A stretch of 64,000 bases of DNA from Nitrospira_D sp019636945 (GCF_047338595.1 NZ_JBLFBO010000014.1:8951-72950); one strand, 5' to 3'. Positions 48,896 through 58,717 are shown, counted from the stretch's first letter. A program made the numbers and translations. Notes: generated from the letters alone by a model not told the origin.

Positions 48896-50293
48896 CTAGT
48901 GACGGACTTTCGCTTTGGTAATGTTCCCCACCACTACAAGGGCGTAAAGCTGAGGGTTGAGGTATTGTTTGGCCACGCGCTGCACGTCGTCTTTCGTCAC
49001 TCGGTCAATCCATTTGGGGTATTGGCTGAAGTAGTCGAATCCAAGCCCAAAAAATTCTACCTGACCTAAGACTTGCGCCAGCTTCGCGGTTGAGTCCATT
49101 CGCAATGGAAAACTTCCCATCAGAAACGACTTTGCCTCGGCGAGTTCCTGGTCGGTCACCGGTGCTTCACGGATCGCCTTCATTTCGGCCAAGACGCTGC
49201 TGATGGCCTGGTTGGTGGTCTCAGTTCGGGTCTGGAGGTTGATCCAGAACGATCCCGGCATGGCTCTCGCGTCATAGTGGCTCGTGATGCCGTAGGCAAG
49301 GCCCTGCTTGTCACGAATGGAATCCATCAGCCTCGACGAGAATCCACCGGCTCCGAGGACATGGTTCATAACGGTGACCGCATAGAAATCCGAGTTTGTT
49401 CGGCTGATTCCAGAATGACCCAATACAATAGTAGACTGAGTTAAGTCTTTTTCGATGAATTGGACGGTCTTTTTGTCGACACTGGGTGGTTTTCTGACCG
49501 GCCGGGGTGGGGCTAGGCCTTTCTTCCAAGACCCAAAATGTACCTGAACGAGCGATGTCGCTTGTTCGACCGTCACGTCACCGACGATGGTTAGGATGAC
49601 CTGGTTCGGGAGGTATTCCCTGGCGTAGAAGCTCTGGATATCGGACAAGCTGATCTTGTTGAGCGTCTCCTCGGTTCCCTGTACCGGCCAGCGATAGGGG
49701 TGCGTTTGATAGACCAGCTGGTTGAAGGCTTTCATAGCCACATGACCGGGGTCATCGTTGTCGCTCGCGATTTCACCAAGGATCTGTGATCGAACCCGTT
49801 CAAATTCCTGTTTGGGGAAGGCCGGGTGTTGAAGGATATCGGCAAGAAGTGTAAACCCCAGCTCGATATCCTTTCTCAGGATACGGGCCGATGCGGTCGT
49901 GAAATCTTCGCTGGCTTGCGCGCCCAGTGATCCCCCGACAAAGTCGATCTGTTCGGCGAGTTGCTTGGACGATCGCGATGTGGTGCCCTCATCGAGCAGG
50001 CTGGCAACAAGATTCGCAATACCTGCCTTTTCCGGAGGGTCCTGCGACGAGCCGGCTTTGATGAGTGCATGGAGTTCCACGATAGGAAGGAAATGCTGTT
50101 CCAACACGACGACGGTCATCCCATTCGGCGCGGTAAACTTGACAGGCGCAATATCCGCGGCAGTTGCTCCCGGGGGAACACTCATCGAGAATGCGACACA
50201 GAAAGCCCAGTACATCGGCTGGAGATGTGAACGCACTCGAGCGAGTCGGGAGCTCGAATGAGAGTGCTCCGCGGGGCATGCGTTGTGAGTCAT
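48896..50293 (-). CDS. M16-family peptidase, inactive-type partner subunit
   Basis: M16 (pitrilysin/MPP-like) protein of 465 residues with a signal peptide (around residues 27-46). The zinc motif HxxEH is absent: the equivalent place in AGIANLVASLLDEGT reads NLVAS. The glycine-rich loop and C-terminal half (FSSRLMDSIRDKQGLAYGI, typical RxxxxLxY substrate-binding region) are conserved. Such proteins pair with an active subunit, which is the next gene upstream, 6 bases away. AGGA lies 6 bases before the ATG. Confidence 0.9.
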   Translation of the reverse strand: MTHNACPAEHSHSSSRLARVRSHLQPMYWAFCVAFSMSVPPGATAADIAPVKFTAPNGMTVVVLEQHFLPIVELHALIKAGSSQDPPEKAGIANLVASLLDEGTTSRSSKQLAEQIDFVGGSLGAQASEDFTTASARILRKDIELGFTLLADILQHPAFPKQEFERVRSQILGEIASDNDDPGHVAMKAFNQLVYQTHPYRWPVQGTEETLNKISLSDIQSFYAREYLPNQVILTIVGDVTVEQATSLVQVHFGSWKKGLAPPRPVRKPPSVDKKTVQFIEKDLTQSTIVLGHSGISRTNSDFYAVTVMNHVLGAGGFSSRLMDSIRDKQGLAYGITSHYDARAMPGSFWINLQTRTETTNQAISSVLAEMKAIREAPVTDQELAEAKSFLMGSFPLRMDSTAKLAQVLGQVEFFGLGFDYFSQYPKWIDRVTKDDVQRVAKQYLNPQLYALVVVGNITKAKVRH

Positions 50294-50299
50294 GGCGTC

Positions 50300-51679
50300 C
50301 TAGGATTTTCCATCATGGGTTGCTGAGGGAGCCGATTCGGGTGGTTTTGAGGGTAAGGGGATGAGAATCCCGGTGGTTCGATTGTCAGGGGTCAAATACT
50401 GCTTCGCGACACGTTGAATGTCATGGGCAGTGACCGTACGGATACGCTCAACGAACTGATTGACTCGTCGCCACCCTGCGCCGACGGTCTCCGCCTGTCC
50501 CATGAGCATGGCATGACGAAAATTCGAGTCTTGTTCAAATACGCGCGACGCTTCGACCTGGTTTTTGGCTCGTTGTAGCTCCAGCTCCGATGGGGGCTCA
50601 TTCTGAAGACGTGCGACCTCACGTTGGAGGGCTTCCTCCACAGGCTCTATCTTTGCCCCAGGATTGACTAGTGCATAAAAATAGAATAGGCCGGGATCGG
50701 TTTGCAGTAAGCTGTAGTCTGCACCAACTGCGAGCGCCATTTTCTGGTCATAGACGAGACTCTGGTAGAGACGGGAACTCTTCCCATGCGAGAGGATCGA
50801 CTCAAGGAGGTCCAGGGCGTAGCTGTCCTCGCTCGAATAATTTGGGATACGAAATCCCATCATCACGAACGGGACCTGTGCTTCCCGCTTGAGGAGAAAC
50901 CGGCGTTCGCCGCGCTGTTCCGGCTCGGGCGGCAGAGTTTGTTTCGGCGATGGGCCTCGGGGAATCGGCTCAAACAGCCGTTTGATTATGGGAAGGAGTG
51001 CGTCGGCCTTGATGTCGCCCACCACGATCAACGTGGCATTGTTGGGCGAATAAAAGGTGTCGTAGTGGCGCTGTAAATCCTCGATCGCCATCGCGTCGAG
51101 ATCTGCAAACCAGCCGATCACCGGCCAATGATAGGGATGGCTCATGAAGACCTGAGCAAACAAAGCCTCCACTAAGGCGCCTTGTGGGTCGTCCTCGGAT
51201 CTCAAACGGCGCTCCTCTTTCACGACGTCACGCTCAGTCTGGAACTCGCCGTGATCGAGCAGCAATCCTTGCATCCGGTCGGCCTCTAGTTCCAAGGCGA
51301 GTCCGACGCGGTCAGCCGCCACATTTTCAAAATAGGCAGTGAAATCCTGTCCCGTAAAGGCGTTATCAATCCCACCATTCTTCCGGATGATACGGGAAAA
51401 AGAGCCTTTGGGATACCTGGCCGTCCCTTTGAACATCATGTGCTCGAGCATATGTGAGAGTCCCGCACGACCCATGACTTCATTGCGGGAGCCTACCTTG
51501 TACCAGACTTGGACCGTGGCCACCGGGGCTTTCGGCACTTCGATCAGCAGCACCTTCATGCCGTTGGAGAGGATGTATTCGTTGGGGTCGGCTCCCCTGG
51601 AGATGGAGTGATCGCCCAGGATCAGAAGCATCCCTGCCAGGTAGGCAAACCAAGTGCGTGTAGTAATCGGCCTGATCAT
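50300..51679 (-). CDS. M16-family zinc metalloprotease, active subunit
   Basis: Protein of 459 residues with a signal peptide and the inverted zinc motif H76-M-L-E79-H80 in GLSHMLEHMMFKGT; the third zinc ligand Glu lies in the LALELEADRM helix. Bacterial homologues degrade peptides in the periplasm. It and the inactive partner downstream should form a heterodimer, as in mitochondrial processing peptidase or Sphingomonas Sph2681/Sph2682. Substrate unknown. Confidence 0.92.
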   Translation of the reverse strand: MIRPITTRTWFAYLAGMLLILGDHSISRGADPNEYILSNGMKVLLIEVPKAPVATVQVWYKVGSRNEVMGRAGLSHMLEHMMFKGTARYPKGSFSRIIRKNGGIDNAFTGQDFTAYFENVAADRVGLALELEADRMQGLLLDHGEFQTERDVVKEERRLRSEDDPQGALVEALFAQVFMSHPYHWPVIGWFADLDAMAIEDLQRHYDTFYSPNNATLIVVGDIKADALLPIIKRLFEPIPRGPSPKQTLPPEPEQRGERRFLLKREAQVPFVMMGFRIPNYSSEDSYALDLLESILSHGKSSRLYQSLVYDQKMALAVGADYSLLQTDPGLFYFYALVNPGAKIEPVEEALQREVARLQNEPPSELELQRAKNQVEASRVFEQDSNFRHAMLMGQAETVGAGWRRVNQFVERIRTVTAHDIQRVAKQYLTPDNRTTGILIPLPSKPPESAPSATHDGKS

Positions 51680-51701
51680 AATGGACGTTGAATACGGTAT
51701 G

Positions 51702-52802
51702 CTAACAACGGGTTTCGATAGCTGTCAAGGTAACGGGAGGTTGGTTGCCGGAGACCTCACCAAGTTGTCCGCAGGCCCCATAGACGTCGCGCCCTCGGCT
51801 TCTACGGACATACACATCGAGTCCTGCCTTACGGAGATCGGATTGAAAACGAACCACGTCTTTGTCGGGCGGACGATGAAATCGACTTCCAGGAAACTCA
51901 TTGAACGGGATCAGATTGACCTTGCAGCGCAAGGATTTCAGCAACTGCACTAAGCGTCGAGCATCGGCTGGAAGATCGTTGACACCGGCCAGGAGAACGT
52001 ATTCGAACGTCAACCGTTGGTGAGGCGCAAGTGGGTACCGTCGACAAGCAGCCAGGAGCGATTTCAGGGACGCGATGTTACTGGCAGCAGGCATCAGGTC
52101 TCGGCGTTGTTCCTCCGTGGTGGCATTCAGAGAAACGGCGAGATTCACACCTATCGCGGCGATTTCCGAGAGGCGGGATGCCAGACCCGCCGTCGAGACC
52201 GTAATGCGTCTCCGCGACCATCCCAGGCCCCAGGGTTTGTTCGTGAAGGCGGCCACGGCGGCTTTGAGTGCCTCCACATTGGCGAGAGGTTCTCCCATTC
52301 CCATGAATACGAGATTCGTGATGTGTTCCTCGGACATCAGAAGGTCTTGCGCGGTCAGAACTTGATCGATAATTTCATTGAGCTTGAGGTTGCGTTTCAG
52401 CCCCATCTGCCCGGTGAGGCAAAACCCACAGTCCAACATGCACCCCACCTGGGTCGATACACAGAGGGTCAGCCTGGTGTCGTCCGGGATCAAGACGGAT
52501 TCGACCGTCATTCCGTCTTCGAGCGTCAAGAGCACCTTACGTGTTCCATCTTGAGAGCGGAGCACGGTCACCTTCTCCGAACGCCCGATGGCGGCCGATT
52601 GCGAGAGTGCGACCCGATCCTGCATCGGGAGATCGGTCATGTCCATGATTGTTCGAAGACGTCGTTGATAGATCCAGCGCAGAATTTGTGTGGTTCGATA
52701 CGAGGGCCAGCGGTGCGTGCGGACAAACCGGGCCATCTGAAGTTCGGTGAGAGCCAAAAGATGAACCGTTGTGTTCAGGTGCGAAAGCGATGGATTGGCC
52801 AT
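51702..52802 (-). CDS. rlmN: 23S rRNA / tRNA adenine-C2 methyltransferase (radical SAM)
   Basis: Methylates A2503 of 23S rRNA and A37 of some tRNAs. The 366-residue protein has the radical-SAM cluster C121-MLD-C125-GF-C128, the SAM-binding MGMGEPLAN, and the methyl-carrying Cys near the end in YGACGQL. ATG 52802 is chosen because it gives the standard N-terminus; a longer frame from 53183 runs into the divergent gene and is rejected. It is divergent from the Slt-like gene, with 142 bases between. Confidence 0.92.
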   Translation of the reverse strand: MANPSLSHLNTTVHLLALTELQMARFVRTHRWPSYRTTQILRWIYQRRLRTIMDMTDLPMQDRVALSQSAAIGRSEKVTVLRSQDGTRKVLLTLEDGMTVESVLIPDDTRLTLCVSTQVGCMLDCGFCLTGQMGLKRNLKLNEIIDQVLTAQDLLMSEEHITNLVFMGMGEPLANVEALKAAVAAFTNKPWGLGWSRRRITVSTAGLASRLSEIAAIGVNLAVSLNATTEEQRRDLMPAASNIASLKSLLAACRRYPLAPHQRLTFEYVLLAGVNDLPADARRLVQLLKSLRCKVNLIPFNEFPGSRFHRPPDKDVVRFQSDLRKAGLDVYVRRSRGRDVYGACGQLGEVSGNQPPVTLTAIETRC

Positions 52803-52944
52803 ATGGTTCCTGTGCTGGATGAGCAGCCTATCATAGCGCATGTCACTCCGCATATGATTCGGGTCGCTCACCGACCCGCAATTCTTTTTCCATTGTGCGT
52901 GGTGCTGTATATAATGGGACCGGTTGGATCTTGATGGACAACAT

Positions 52945-55218
52945 ATGAGAAACCGTAATGTATCGGCGGTTGTCGGCATCTGTGTGACGCTGTTCGGTAT
53001 ATTCGTGCCTACGCATGACGCGTACACTGCGCAAGTCATCGCGCTGGACCAACCGAATACTGAGAGCTGTGCATCTCCCGAGGAATGTTTTCTGGCGGCG
53101 GTCTGGCCGAGGGAACGACTAGGGAATGCCTTGACGAAGGACCAAGTTGTCGCGCTGAAACTCGAGCGTCTCCGTAAGGTCATGGAGGGGGGGGCGGCAT
53201 CACTCTGGGCGAAGCGGGCCGGCTTGCTCTCCGGCGTGATTCTGGCTGATCGTAACCCTGCGGCTGCACTGCCCTATCTTCGAGCTGCACAACAAGACTT
53301 TCCGGTTCTCGACGATTACATCCGATTCTGGATCGGAGAGGTTCACTTGCGCCTGGGGGAGGTCAAGGAGGCTGCGGCGATGTTCGAAGGAGTGTCGCAA
53401 GCGGTTCCTGATTCCAACTTGCTCAACGTAGTCGCGCTCCGCGCCGGGGAAGCCTGGTACCGAGCGGCCAGTTGTCCGGAGGCGATTGCTTGGTCCCTGA
53501 AGGCGGTGAGTGGAAATGATAAAGACCCTCAGATTGCGCAGGCATGGCTGCGATTGGCCTCGTGCTATCTTCGAGAAAATCAGGTGACCGAAGCTCGAGA
53601 CACGCTGAAGCAACTCTGGGTGAAGTTTCCGCAAACGAAGGAAGCAAAGGAGGCGGAGGCACTGTTGGCGAACAACGGCGGAGGTGGGTCATGGAGTGCC
53701 TCTCCCGACCTGCATTATGAGCGGGCCCAGGCGTTTCTAGCACAGTCTCTCCATTCGGAAGCGATTGATGAGCTCAAAAAGTTCATGACTCTGGATCCTT
53801 CTTCTCCACAACGCCAGGATGCCAAACTCAAATTGGGGATTGCACAGGTTCGGCTCAAGACCTACGACCAGGCGCGCGACACATTCTTCGCACTGACTGA
53901 CGATCAAGGGCCTCGGGGGGATGAGGCGACGGTTTGGTTGGCGCGAGTCTATCTCCGCCAGGGGGCGGGAGAAAAGCTGTTGGATTTGTGTCGCACGCTC
54001 TCCAGGCGGACCTTGACTCCGGAGCAGAAGGGACAGATCAATCTGTTCGCTGGAATCTGGCTGGAGGATCAATCCCGTTTCGACGAAGCAGCGGAACGAT
54101 ATCGACATGTGGCTAAGATGGGTGACCCTGCTTCTCAACGGACCGAGGCACAATGGCGGGAAGGGTGGTTGCTGTATCGAACGGATCGCCAACGGGAAGC
54201 GATCCGTGTGTGGCAGCAGATTGTCGACCAAAAAGACAGCGATATTGAACCTCAAGCGCTCTACTGGATCGCTCGCGCCCACGGGCAGCTTGGGGATGCC
54301 AAGGCGAAGGATCTGTTTGTGCAACTCTGTCAACGGTTCCCGTACACCTACTATTGTCAGATGGCGCGGGAGCAGGGGAGCATGCCGATTCTCTCACGAC
54401 CGGAACAGGAGCCGGCTGTGTCAGCCGTTCAGCCTGTTTCTGAGCCCGTTCACGCACCGACTCAGGAGAGCCAGGTTACGAATCGGACGCAAATTGAACA
54501 GCAGTCGGCCTTCCGGCGAGCAGTTGAACTGAGACTGCTTGGCCGAGAGCAGGATGCCGCGAGAGAATTGAGCGCCTTGACGGATCGGTATAGTCGAGAT
54601 CCCGAGGTGTTGGCCGCATTATCCATCATGCTGAATGAAGTCGGTGCGTACCATCATGCGTTACGTCTCGTGCGATCGCGATTCCGGGAGAAGCTGGAGC
54701 GAACCGGGGGAACGATCGCCGACGGTTTGTGGAACGTCGCCTATCCAACCGGATTGATCCCGACGATTAAAATGTCGGCGACCAACGGGGTTGATCCCTT
54801 TCTGGTTGCCGCAATTATCCGAGAGGAAAGCCAGTATGATTGGAAGGCAGTATCCCGTGTCGGTGCCATCGGCTTGATGCAAGTAATGCCGACCACGGCG
54901 ACTGCCGTTGCGCAGCAGCATCATCTGCCGAACGTGTCCCGAGAGGATCTCTTCGACCAAGAAGTCAACATTCGGATCGGTGTGCGGTATGTGGAACAAC
55001 TCCTGGCACAGTTCTCCGGCAATGTCGTGCAAGCGATCGCAGCGTACAACGCCGGTCCGGTCGTCGTGGGGACCTGGGCGACAACGTATCGCGGTCGAAG
55101 TGAGGATGAGTTCGTGGAGTTGATTCAGTACCAGGAGACGCGGCAATACGTCAAACGGGTGCTCCGCAGTTACAAAGAGTATCTGCGCTTATTCGGTGCC
55201 CCCAAAACCGTTTCTTGA
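52945..55218 (+). CDS. Large soluble lytic transglycosylase with TPR-like superhelix
   Basis: Periplasmic murein lytic enzyme of 757 residues, laid out like Slt70: signal peptide (about 1-30), a long alpha-superhelical part with TPR-like units (ALPYLRAAQQDFP, EAIDELKKFMTLDPSS, EAAERYRHVAK), a spacer of low complexity (about 490-515), and a C-terminal Slt domain. Catalytic Glu628 lies in IIREESQYDWKAVS, followed by GAIGLMQVMP and AIAAYNAGP. ATG 52945 is preferred over TTG 52924. The last TGA overlaps the -35 box of the zap promoter. Confidence 0.92.
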   Translation: MRNRNVSAVVGICVTLFGIFVPTHDAYTAQVIALDQPNTESCASPEECFLAAVWPRERLGNALTKDQVVALKLERLRKVMEGGAASLWAKRAGLLSGVILADRNPAAALPYLRAAQQDFPVLDDYIRFWIGEVHLRLGEVKEAAAMFEGVSQAVPDSNLLNVVALRAGEAWYRAASCPEAIAWSLKAVSGNDKDPQIAQAWLRLASCYLRENQVTEARDTLKQLWVKFPQTKEAKEAEALLANNGGGGSWSASPDLHYERAQAFLAQSLHSEAIDELKKFMTLDPSSPQRQDAKLKLGIAQVRLKTYDQARDTFFALTDDQGPRGDEATVWLARVYLRQGAGEKLLDLCRTLSRRTLTPEQKGQINLFAGIWLEDQSRFDEAAERYRHVAKMGDPASQRTEAQWREGWLLYRTDRQREAIRVWQQIVDQKDSDIEPQALYWIARAHGQLGDAKAKDLFVQLCQRFPYTYYCQMAREQGSMPILSRPEQEPAVSAVQPVSEPVHAPTQESQVTNRTQIEQQSAFRRAVELRLLGREQDAARELSALTDRYSRDPEVLAALSIMLNEVGAYHHALRLVRSRFREKLERTGGTIADGLWNVAYPTGLIPTIKMSATNGVDPFLVAAIIREESQYDWKAVSRVGAIGLMQVMPTTATAVAQQHHLPNVSREDLFDQEVNIRIGVRYVEQLLAQFSGNVVQAIAAYNAGPVVVGTWATTYRGRSEDEFVELIQYQETRQYVKRVLRSYKEYLRLFGAPKTVS

Positions 55219-55243
55219 CAGGATCTTGTGAAATTTTTATAGT
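55215..55243 (+). promoter_or_regulatory. Near-consensus promoter of zapBA
   Basis: TTGACA (55215-55220), a 17-base spacer and TATAGT (55238-55243), 41 bases ahead of zapB. The -35 box begins inside the stop region of the preceding gene. Confidence 0.85.
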
Positions 55244-55284
55244 GCGCCACAATCTATTGTGGTCCTAACCAAGAGGGGATGATT

Positions 55285-55539
55285 ATGTCGCTGGATCGAA
55301 TGGATGCGCTCGAAACGCGAATTCGTGACCTGGTCAAGCTCGTTCAGGAGCTCAAACGAAAGAACGGACTCTTGGAGGAGGAACTCAAGACGGCTCGCCA
55401 GCGGTTGGACCAGCAGGATGACATGAATCGCAGATGGGAAATGGAGCGAACTGATATCAAGACGCGAATCGAAAAAGTCATGAGCGAGATCGAGCTGCTC
55501 GAGTGTATCGAGGATCCAAAGGAGGTGGCCATTGACTAA
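55285..55539 (+). CDS. zapB: ZapB-like coiled-coil cell division protein
   Basis: Almost entirely coiled-coil protein of 84 residues (heptad-rich LETRIRDLVKLVQELKRKNG, EEELKTARQRLDQQDD). ZapB-type proteins link the FtsZ ring through ZapA. The call relies on the coil, size and the adjacent zapA rather than on sequence motifs. ATG 55285 has AGAGGGG 6 bases upstream; ATG 55279 is too close to it. Its end overlaps zapA by 8 bases. Confidence 0.75.
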   Translation: MSLDRMDALETRIRDLVKLVQELKRKNGLLEEELKTARQRLDQQDDMNRRWEMERTDIKTRIEKVMSEIELLECIEDPKEVAID

Positions 55540-55828
55540 AACTATCGATGTGGAAATTTATGGCCACCGGTATGCCATCACCGGCGATAGCGATGATGCG
55601 TATGTCCGTCGGTTGGCGCATTTTGTCGACGACCATATGAAACACCTCGCGGAGGGAATGAAGACCACGACGCCCTCAAAACTGGCGGTGCTCACCGCGA
55701 TTAATCTTGCCCATCAACTCTTCGAATCCGAGAAGAAACGGGTTCAGGGGGAGGCTGATGTTGAACGGCGGATGGTGAACTTAATGGAATCGATCGAGGA
55801 GCAAATGCCCTCGTCGCTCTTCCGATAG
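55532..55828 (+). CDS. zapA: Cell division protein ZapA
   Basis: FtsZ-ring bundling protein of 98 residues: the globular head KTIDVEIYGHRYAITGDSDDAYVRRLAHFVDDHM and a C-terminal coiled coil. It starts at TTG 55532 within zapB, with GGAGGTGG just upstream, so the two are translationally coupled. Length and pattern are typical. Confidence 0.88.
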   Translation: MTKTIDVEIYGHRYAITGDSDDAYVRRLAHFVDDHMKHLAEGMKTTTPSKLAVLTAINLAHQLFESEKKRVQGEADVERRMVNLMESIEEQMPSSLFR

Positions 55829-56360
55829 CGGTGATTCGCCTTGCTTTCAAAGAGTCCCTTTGTTATCGTGTAGATAAGTGAATGGCGGTGGAGTAGGAAG
55901 GGCACAGCATTGAACCGTTGAATGACTTGGAAATACGTGTCAAGAAAACCACAGGTACGGTTGTTCTGAAGGGATACGAAGTGTTTGTTCAAGGGGTGCG
56001 CAATTTGCAGATCGTGGGGAGTCAACCATGTCAGTTCGTCTTGGGACGCGAAGGTGCTCAAGGTGCACCACGATCATGGCAGATGCCGGCCGGACAGGGG
56101 GATGATCCAGCATCCGTTGCTCTATTGTCCACGGCCTCGTGTCGATGACTGAGGAGTGCGAGGCAAGCGGCAGAACCCGGCAGGTGCGGAAGTTGTATCC
56201 TGATGAACGCCTGTGCTTCCAAGTGAAGCGATTTCCAGTCTTCTAAAGCTCTTCCTTCATCATCACCGCACATATCCGAATCGTGTCCGCTGTCCGTGAT
56301 GTGTCATGGTGCGCCTGGCTTGGTCCAAGCGGATCCGGCTTGGCGAAATTTAAGAAGGGG
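55829..56360 (+). other. Unexplained spacer between zapA and rny, candidate non-coding RNA or long leader
   Basis: No convincing gene in 532 bases. A promoter-like TTGCTT (55841-55846), 17 bases, TATCGT (55864-55869) could start a transcript near 55876. Inside it GATCGTGG (56010-56017) pairs perfectly with CCACGATC (56068-56075), enclosing 50 bases, with a competing GGTGC/GCACC hairpin (56053-56069). In several bacteria the 6S RNA gene lies next to zapA, so 6S RNA is a possibility. I cannot recognise its conserved core here. A weak 76-codon frame from 55918 lacks a family match. Confidence 0.35.
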
Positions 56361-57941
56361 GTGACTCCCATTTCTACTGAAACTGTTGTATCCATCGTGC
56401 TGTCTCTGATCGTGGGTGCCGTGATTGGGGCTGGGGTATTTGAGCTACTGCGACGCCGTGTGTCGGGTGCGAAACAGGCTGAGGCGGAAGAACTCGCGAA
56501 GCAGGTTGTCCAGAATGCTCAGCGAGAGGCGGAGAATGTCCTCAAGGAAGCCAGATTTGAGGCCAAAGATCTTGCGTTTAAGGCAAAGTCCGAGTTCGAG
56601 CAAGAACAAAAGGCGAAGCTAGGTGAACTGTCTGGGGTGGAAAAACGGCTCATCCAGCGAGAAGGTGTGTTGGATGGAAAATTGACGGCCGTTGAAAAGC
56701 GCGAAAGCGAAGCCCGGAGGCGCGAACAGGATTTCGCAAAACGGGAGGAAGGCTTGGCGGCGAAAGAGGCTGCTTGCGCAAAAGCTGAGCGTGAACACCG
56801 GGAAGCCCTGGAGCGTGTCGCGGGCATGACGGCCGAAGAAGCCAAAAAACAATTGATTGTCGAGATGGAGTCGCAGGCAAGATTGGATGCAGTGGGAATC
56901 GCCAAGCGGACCATTGAAGAGGCTCGTGAGAATGCCGAACGAGAGGCGCGGGAAATCATTACTTCATCGATTCAACGCGTTGTTCGTGACTATGTCTCGG
57001 AGTCGACGATTTCAGTCGTCCCGATTCCGAATGATGCGATGAAGGGGCGGATCATTGGTCGTGAAGGGCGCAATATCCGTGCGTTGGAAGCGGCGACAGG
57101 TATTGACCTTATCATTGATGAAACGCCTGAGGCTGTGATTATTTCGGGATTCGATCCTTTGCGACGGGAGATTGCAAAAGTATCTCTAGAGCGTCTGATG
57201 CACGATGGGCGCATTCACCCCACGCGTATCGAGGAGATCGTTGAAAAGGTCAAGGTTGACATCGACAAGTTGATGTATGAGGAGGCTGAGAAGATCATCT
57301 TTGAACTGGGCCTCTCCGATTTCAACCCGGAATTGATTAAAGTCTTGGGTCGTCTGAAATATCGAACGAGTTACGGCCAGAACAATCTCTATCACGCCCG
57401 CGAAGCGTCCTACATCTGTGGCATCATGGCGTCGGAGTTGGGTCTCGATGTCAAGTTGGCTCGACGGGGGGCGCTCCTCCATGATATCGGCAAAGCCGTC
57501 AGTCATGAAGAGGAGGGGCCGCATGCCATGTTGGGGGCGGAGATTGCCAAGAAATACGGAGAATCGGCGAAGATCGTCAATGCCATTGCGGCCCACCACG
57601 AGCAAGTAGAGCCGATTTGTCCGGAGAGCGTATTGGTGGCCGCGGCCGAGGCCCTGTCGGCCGCTCGTCCTGGAGCGAGGCGCGAGGCACTTGAGTCCTA
57701 TGTGAAGCGGTTAGAGAAGCTGGAGTCGCTCGCAACCGGGCACAAAGGGGTCCAGAAAGCGTATGCCATCCAAGCGGGGCGTGAAATTCGAGTCATCGTT
57801 CGGCAGGAAGACATTACGGATGCCGAGTCGTTCCAGCTTTCACGCGAATTGGCCAAAAAGATCGAACAGGAGTTGACCTATCCGGGCCAAATCAAGGTGA
57901 CGGTTATTCGGGAAAGCCGGTACGTGGAATACGCCAAATGA
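56361..57941 (+). CDS. rny: Ribonuclease Y
   Basis: Membrane-anchored endoribonuclease initiating mRNA decay, 526 residues. N-terminal membrane helix (VVSIVLSLIVGAVIGAGVF), a long charged coiled coil (to about 180), a KH RNA-binding domain (VPIPNDAMKGRIIGREGRNIRALEAATG) and an HD domain with LLHDIGKA and the AIAAHH motif. GTG 56361 is the best start in the correct place; the upstream start at 56283 adds 26 unlikely residues. Rare starts cannot be excluded, as the Shine-Dalgarno is tight against the GTG. The stop overlaps the ymdB start. Confidence 0.92.
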   Translation: MTPISTETVVSIVLSLIVGAVIGAGVFELLRRRVSGAKQAEAEELAKQVVQNAQREAENVLKEARFEAKDLAFKAKSEFEQEQKAKLGELSGVEKRLIQREGVLDGKLTAVEKRESEARRREQDFAKREEGLAAKEAACAKAEREHREALERVAGMTAEEAKKQLIVEMESQARLDAVGIAKRTIEEARENAEREAREIITSSIQRVVRDYVSESTISVVPIPNDAMKGRIIGREGRNIRALEAATGIDLIIDETPEAVIISGFDPLRREIAKVSLERLMHDGRIHPTRIEEIVEKVKVDIDKLMYEEAEKIIFELGLSDFNPELIKVLGRLKYRTSYGQNNLYHAREASYICGIMASELGLDVKLARRGALLHDIGKAVSHEEEGPHAMLGAEIAKKYGESAKIVNAIAAHHEQVEPICPESVLVAAAEALSAARPGARREALESYVKRLEKLESLATGHKGVQKAYAIQAGREIRVIVRQEDITDAESFQLSRELAKKIEQELTYPGQIKVTVIRESRYVEYAK

Positions 57942-58717
57942 AGGTGTTATGTATCGGCGACGTCATGGGAGAGCCGGGCCGTCGAGCGCTTGCGCGAACG
58001 GTGCCTCGTCTGGTGGCTCAGCGTCAGATCGATGCGGTTATCGCCAATGGGGAGAATGCGGCCGGAGGCTTCGGTATCACGCCGGAGTTAGCCGAGGAGC
58101 TTTTTGACACAGGCGTCTCCGTCGTCACGACCGGCAACCATGCATGGGATAAAAAGGAGGCCGTCGACTATTTTTCTCGAGAGCCTCGCTTGTTGCGCCC
58201 GGCGAACTATCCGCCCGGGGTGCCTGGAAGTGGCAGTGTTGTCATTGAGACTGCGGGGGGAGAGCGCTTGGCTGTCCTCCAGGTGATGGGCCGGGTGTAC
58301 ATGCCGACGATTGATTGTCCCTTCCAGACGGCTAAGCGTGAGGTGTCGAGATTGAAACGGGAAACCTCCGCCATCATCGTCGACATGCATGCGGAAGCGT
58401 CGTCTGAAAAAATGGCAATGGGGCATTTTTTGGATGGAGAGGTGACGGCCGTCGTCGGAACCCATACCCATGTGCAAACGGCCGATGAACAGATCCTTCC
58501 GAAAGGGACCGCCTATATCACGGATATCGGAATGACGGGCCCGCTTCATTCGGTCATCGGGGTCAAAAAGGAACTTGCCATTGAGAAGTTCTTGACCGGT
58601 ATGCCCAAGCGATTTGAGGTTGCCTCGGGACCTTCGGTGTTTTGTGCCGTCTTGCTTGAGCTAGATGCGCGCTTAGGCAAGGCCGTGGCGTTCGAACGCA
58701 TTCGCCACATCGATTGA
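57938..58717 (+). CDS. ymdB: YmdB-family metallophosphoesterase
   Basis: Di-iron phosphodiesterase of the TIGR00282 family, 259 residues. Metal-binding motifs are GDVMGEPGR at the start, NGENAAGG, TGNHAWD and GTHTHVQTAD. Bacterial YmdB hydrolyses 2',3'-cyclic nucleotides and influences RNA levels, which suits its translational coupling to rny (ATGA overlap). The pair is conserved in Firmicutes and several other phyla. Confidence 0.92.
   Translation: MKVLCIGDVMGEPGRRALARTVPRLVAQRQIDAVIANGENAAGGFGITPELAEELFDTGVSVVTTGNHAWDKKEAVDYFSREPRLLRPANYPPGVPGSGSVVIETAGGERLAVLQVMGRVYMPTIDCPFQTAKREVSRLKRETSAIIVDMHAEASSEKMAMGHFLDGEVTAVVGTHTHVQTADEQILPKGTAYITDIGMTGPLHSVIGVKKELAIEKFLTGMPKRFEVASGPSVFCAVLLELDARLGKAVAFERIRHID

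Noticed and set aside
55918..56148. 76-codon forward frame between zapA and rny
   Set aside because: It starts at TTG without a ribosome site and has no recognisable family; structural RNA is as plausible.
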